Source: Carya illinoinensis
Lineage: Eukaryota; Streptophyta; Magnoliopsida; Fagales; Juglandaceae
Assembly: GCF_018687715.1 (NCBI RefSeq)
Contig: NC_056757.1
Location: forward strand, 24,957,001-25,021,000
Length of the DNA stretch: 64,000 bases
Reading direction: 5' to 3'
Positions 59,901 through 64,000 of the stretch are shown here, in pieces. The first letter of the stretch is position 1, and each line of letters opens with the position of its first letter. The position numbers were made by a program, and so were the translations under genes. The notes under the pieces are model-generated. The model saw only the letters and a list, made by a program, of their open reading frames with translations. It ran no database searches and had not been told where the DNA came from.

Positions 59901-60463
59901 ATATTGTCTGAATCATTTTTGCTTTCTCCTCCTAGAATCGAAAATTTGCATTTTTATTATGATCAAAACTTTCATAAATTGAAGATTTGAATAGAATTCA
60001 ACAAAAGTTTATAAGGCGCTTGAATTGGTTTTGTTCTAGTCAAGGCTTACGTTGCCTCCTCCCATCTGCGGAACTAGAGATGTTGGAATCAGCACAGTTG
60101 TACCAAGCATCACCAAGTAATGTTGGAAACCAAGTAAAATAGCCTCGGCTGCATAAAAAACACAACCCTCAATTTTGAAATAATTCCAAAAGAAATTTAT
60201 ATATTTTAAGAGCTGAAAACAAATATTAAAAAAATCGAGTACATAATATCAAAAGGCTAACATAGATGTTCATAAATATAAAAAACAAAATGGATATCTC
60301 TCTCATCGAAAGAGACAAACGGGAAATAAAAGTCAAGGAGACACTCACGCCATGGAGGAGGACTGTTAATGCAGTAAGAAACGCTTGTTAACTGATCTCT
60401 GGCTGGATGTGGATGCAGCTCTTCTTGTTTCGGCGGTGGCGCAGGTCCTCCACCTCCTGCCAT
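56905..60463 (-). CDS. NAT6-like: Nucleobase-ascorbate transporter, 14 exons, 534 aa
   Basis: Coding exons: 60463-60349, 60148-60051, 59931-59755, 59643-59543, 59298-59223, 59096-59037, 58953-58769, 58529-58433, 58127-58041, 57874-57816, 57721-57630, 57543-57466, 57376-57216, 57123-56905. All introns are GT-AG and phase closes throughout, giving 534 aa and a normal stop; the family is usually about 520-540 aa. It starts MAGGGGPAPPPKQEELHPHP, then GFQHYLVMLGTTVLIPTSLV (first membrane span with the QH motif), TRLPAVIGASYSYVPTTISI, TFDAGEAFAMMGASFVALVE and IENAGLLALTRVGSRRV, which holds the NAT signature (E/Q)-N-x-G-x4-T-(R/K/G). It ends FYSLPFNLNKFFPSV. Plant NATs are polytopic membrane carriers of xanthine, uric acid and related bases; actual substrate unknown. 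Closest remembered relative is Arabidopsis NAT6. No frame defects. Confidence 0.95.
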
Positions 60464-60940
60464 GCTTTTCTCTGATCTTCTTCTTTATTTCGATTCTCTA
60501 CGTAATATCCTCGACACACTTAAAGAGAAACCCAGAAGAAAATTAGTCCTTTACGCACAACAATACCCGAACCTCCAAATGAAAAATCGAACTCCAAAAA
60601 ATTTCTCATAATTTCAAAAGAAGAAAAGAAATCAGAAAATCTCCACTAGAGCCCAAATGCTTCTTAACCCCAAAGCAACTCAACTTGTACTACCCCAAGC
60701 ACCCAAACACCTACAAAACCATCTAGAACAGAAATATTATATATATATATATATGTATATATATTTAAGTATGAATGCAGATACACGCCCACTAGCATAC
60801 GAGGACAAGCAAAATAGGAGCAGTGATTACCAGAAGGCAAGCGTTGCAGTGAAAAACAGCAACCACTCTCTACTCTCCTTGCAAAAAGTTTATCGCAGGC
60901 TAGAACAGCTTGGAGAATCCTGGGGAGCGTCAAATATTAA
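60464..60940 (-). promoter_or_regulatory. 5' UTR and promoter region of the NAT gene
   Basis: CT- and GA-rich leader runs upstream of the ATG (60464-60560). A (TA)n tract at 60738-60765 could act as a TATA region. The sequence at about 60930-60834 reads like a leader exon ending in TTCTG|GTAATC, which would place an intron in the 5' UTR, as in several plant NAT genes. Inference only. Confidence 0.35.
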
Positions 60941-62879
60941 GTTATGCATGCGTTATTTTACAGCCCAAGAGCCACTTGGAGGCCGAGAAACTTCAAAAGT
61001 GAATGATACGATATGGGGAAAAAAAAAAAAAAACGAAAAACAAAAGCAAAAGCAGACAGTCATGTTCCCTCCTAAAGCGAGAAAGAAACCAAAATACCAC
61101 TCTGAAGGAATCTCTTAATTTCTTTTGTAACCCAAAGCATCATTATTATGGGTCTGCTTCTCTTTTTCTTCAATCACGTAAAGAAAAAGCTTGTATAAAG
61201 CATCTCTACCGTCACCTTTAACCAATCTCCCTACTTAAGAATTAATTTATCACTGCAAAATCAATGCCTTTTGCTCTGTAATGTGTTCGACAGTAAGGCA
61301 TTCCGTTTTTACATGGACCAAAAGTCCAAAAAAGATAGCAATTTGGCTCTCACTGGCTTGAAGAAAAATAACCGAGTTGTACTCATCTACTGCCAGTTTC
61401 AAAGTTTGCAGTGTAACAAGACACCATTTCCATGAGATGATTATAAAAAACAAATAAAAAAAACCAATATAAATATATGTATTTAGTTCTAACTATATTT
61501 CTTTCAATCAAAACAAAAGGAGGTTTTAGATTTTGTCGCAGGAATGTAGAAGTGAAAAGTCCATTACAACTCAATCATTTTCAGAGGGACATGACACGTC
61601 TAGTAAAATCTGGAAACCATCCATAGTTACAGGATGATTATAAACTCGGAGTCCTGACTCTCACACCCAACCAAACTATACACAAAACAAAAGTTGGCAC
61701 AAAGATGCATGCCACATTAACATTCAGTGCTCTTTTTCTGTTTTTTGTATTTACTTCTGTTGGTAAACTTCTCACAAAGATGATATTGGGACTCGCATTG
61801 ATAGAAAATAGATGACACACCCATATAATCAAGGAATTAAGTAAATTAACAGAAATACATATATTTGATCATTTATAAATATTAAATAATCTATCTTTCT
61901 CTCGATTAATTGCAGAGATTAACGTAGGCTCTGAATCCATTCCCATCTAGAAAACAACCTCTGCGGTTGGATGTACAAATTACCATCTTTGGTTAGCTCA
62001 ACAACTTCTCTTTTGTACTGTAACATTATCCAAACTAAACTGACTTACGTACTGTTCTTGATTACAGAACCACATCTGAGAAATTTATGTATCTATTACT
62101 GCAAAACGTCACGTTATTTTCGTTAGATTCGTTGGTTGTTTTGTAGGCTTCACTGATACTGAGGAACTCACTAGAGTTTTCCTTTGTATCGATCTGACCC
62201 ACCCTTAATTAAGAAATCCTTTCAGTTCTCAACTCGAAAAGGTTTCTCTTCCTAACCCCCAAAATGGCCCCACAACTTCCTTTTGCTAACCCCAAAACGT
62301 AACGAGTAAAACAAATAAATTGATCAACTTTAGAAAAGAGAAGCATGGAAGAAGCTCATGCGACAGTGCTAACGCAACGGAAGGAAGAAGCGGATTTAAA
62401 GTGAACGCTAGGGCCCCTAGCTACTGCATGTCCGGAGTTTGAACCCTCTGCAGTGCACCAATATTACGGTTAACATGTTATAATATTATGTACGTTAACA
62501 ACATAAATAATTAAATTTATTAACTAATTAAAAATTCTTAGAATAAATAATAATGATTTTATATGATATTATAGCAGAGATTTTGACTTTATAATATTTT
62601 ATCTTAATTATTTAATTAAATGTTATACGTGTGAGTCTTGAGTTCACAATATTAATATTATACCAGTTCAATTCGTGATTCGGTAAGAATGACACACTTT
62701 CTACATGACTATGTTCTCGTTTCTACTATCTTGAGTGTGAATCTTTTAGATTATATTATTATTGTAATGAAGAAATGAGATGCGATAATTTTTCAATTCC
62801 AAACGATCTCAATTATTTACTATTAATGAAGCTGAAAATGAATGTTTTATAATGTAAACATAATCATCACAAACACACT
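60941..62879. other. Intergenic DNA, nothing recognised
   Basis: No gene seen. The open frames on the minus strand at 61250-61832 have no recognisable features; this stretch could include promoter or UTR of a neighbour. The GGAGTTTGAACCC word near 62432 looks like a tRNA-type B box, but no A box or SINE layout was found. Confidence 0.4.
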
Positions 62880-63085
62880 TAGGGGTTGTTTAGATAGTAA
62901 GAGGAGACGATGGTTTTAAATGAAAATTAAAATTAAATAAAATATTATTAAAATATTATTTTTTAATAATATTATTATTATTTTAAAATTTAAAAAAATT
63001 AAATTTTTATTATATTTTATGTAGATATTTAAAATAATTATAATGATGAAATCGTTGCTCAAACAAAACGCCCAAGTTCTTTCCT
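62880..63085 (+). repeat. MITE-like repeat, family C
   Basis: Starts GGGGTTGTTTAGATAGTAAG, continues GATGGTTTTAAATGAAAATT and AATAAAATATTATTAAAATA, then TAATAATATTATTATTATTT and AATTATAATGATGAAATCG, and ends CTCAAACAAAACG. Confidence 0.65.
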
Positions 63086-64000
63086 ATTGAAACCGAAAAT
63101 AAATGTTTTATAATCTAACCCGAAAGACGACTAATTTTGGACTAATCGCACTGACAATTTTTAAAAGTAATTACGATAATTTGATTTTGACACATTCAAA
63201 TTGCTCCTTGAAATCCAAGTAACTTTTTTTATAAATTAAAAAAAAAAAAAAGAAAAAAAAAAAGGAGAAAGGTGCCACCATCATTACTTGTTGGCTAACA
63301 CTGGTTTCCTTGAACGCGCGCAGCATGCAGATTTTCGAAACATAAGCACCCTTACAGGTTTTCTTTACGTCTTTACCGAAAGGCATTTTAAGGTCGCTTT
63401 CGGCCCACATGTTATGTTCAAGCTTTGACCATCTTTGTCACAAAACTCAAGTCCAATCCAAAATTATTTTTGTTCATTTCTCTTCTCGATAGAATAGATT
63501 CTCTGGCAATGATGATGTTGGGCACGCAAAAGCTGAAATTCGGACCACTTCGATCTTGATCATTGATATCCTTGAAAATCACTAACATTGCACTATGTTA
63601 GTAGCAATTGTGTATTTTTTTTTATTCTTAATTATATCGGCTAATATAATGTATATTAAGTGATTTTATTTAAATAATAGTCATTTAAAATATGCAATAT
63701 TATCAAATGTGATTAAAAGGATAAACATTAAAATAAAGAATATTATTTTTCTATTTTGTCAATGATACAGTTCCATGAATTGAATAATATTTGTTAATAT
63801 AAAAATAATATATTGGCATGTTCTTAGGAAAAAGTTTATTCCAATTGAGCCTTAAATTATATATTGTGTAAAATATAGGTTGTATATTGGAATAAAAAGT
63901 GAAAAGATTGCAAATTCTCAAGCCCTATGAGTTAAACCTAGTCAGAATAAAGAAGCCATAACTTTTGATTCCCATATAGGATTGAGGTGATCTTTGTTGC
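63086..64000. other. Intergenic DNA, nothing recognised
   Basis: No gene seen. The frame at 63171-63410 (-) runs into a homopolymer of F and is probably chance. Confidence 0.45.

Noticed and set aside
62400..62470. Possible tRNA-derived SINE
   Set aside because: Only a B-box-like word was seen; no A box at the right distance, no tail, no target duplication.
1..64000. CRISPR arrays, bacterial operons, organellar inserts
   Set aside because: The window is plant nuclear DNA; no direct-repeat/spacer array and no recognisable chloroplast or mitochondrial genes were seen.

Overview
This is a plant nuclear window, AT-rich and dominated by transposable elements, with two genes that look intact. The organism is a eudicot, probably a woody one. 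The basis is spliced genes with plant-only families (a PADRE/DUF4228 protein and a 14-exon nucleobase-ascorbate transporter), plant L1-type LINEs with DUF4283/CCHC ORF1, plant Copia elements, a CACTA element with TNP2 and DUF4216/DUF4218 domains, and hAT-type and foldback MITE-like repeats. Several short repeats resemble ones I associate with Fagales (walnut/oak group), but that is only an impression.

Layout. 1-296: end of an antisense LINE. 1238-5140: repeats, a GC-richer stretch I cannot assign, and a broken Copia (+). 5861-10262: a second broken Copia (-). 11580-19180: a long LINE (+) whose reverse transcriptase is split at 15009-16923 by a TG...CA insert with a 5-bp duplication, best read as a solo LTR. 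19181-22100: AT-rich DNA with foldback repeats. 22163-23172 (-): a three-exon PADRE gene, 175 aa, apparently intact. 23400-32760: gene-free DNA with MITE-like repeats and an 831-bp hAT-type non-autonomous element (25963-26793). 32761-47330: an antisense LINE with a 12.3-kb CACTA transposon (32823-45118) inserted just past its ORF2; the CACTA carries decayed TNP2-type and TnpA-like genes. 47540-51030: a further LINE (+) with an internal deletion. 53479-56621 (-): a short Copia with both LTRs, a primer binding site and target-site duplication, lacking most of integrase and RT. 56905-60463 (-): a NAT transporter gene, 14 coding exons, 534 aa, apparently intact. 60940-64000: no gene recognised.

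The two genes have no evident functional link. The PADRE protein is probably an N-myristoylated stress-response protein; the NAT is a membrane carrier of the nucleobase-ascorbate transporter family. Nothing here looks like a wholly new system. The most informative content is the nested transposon history, where reconstructed junctions give exact target-site duplications and, for the solo LTR, an exact reading frame. Exon boundaries were worked out by hand from GT-AG sites and codon phase.
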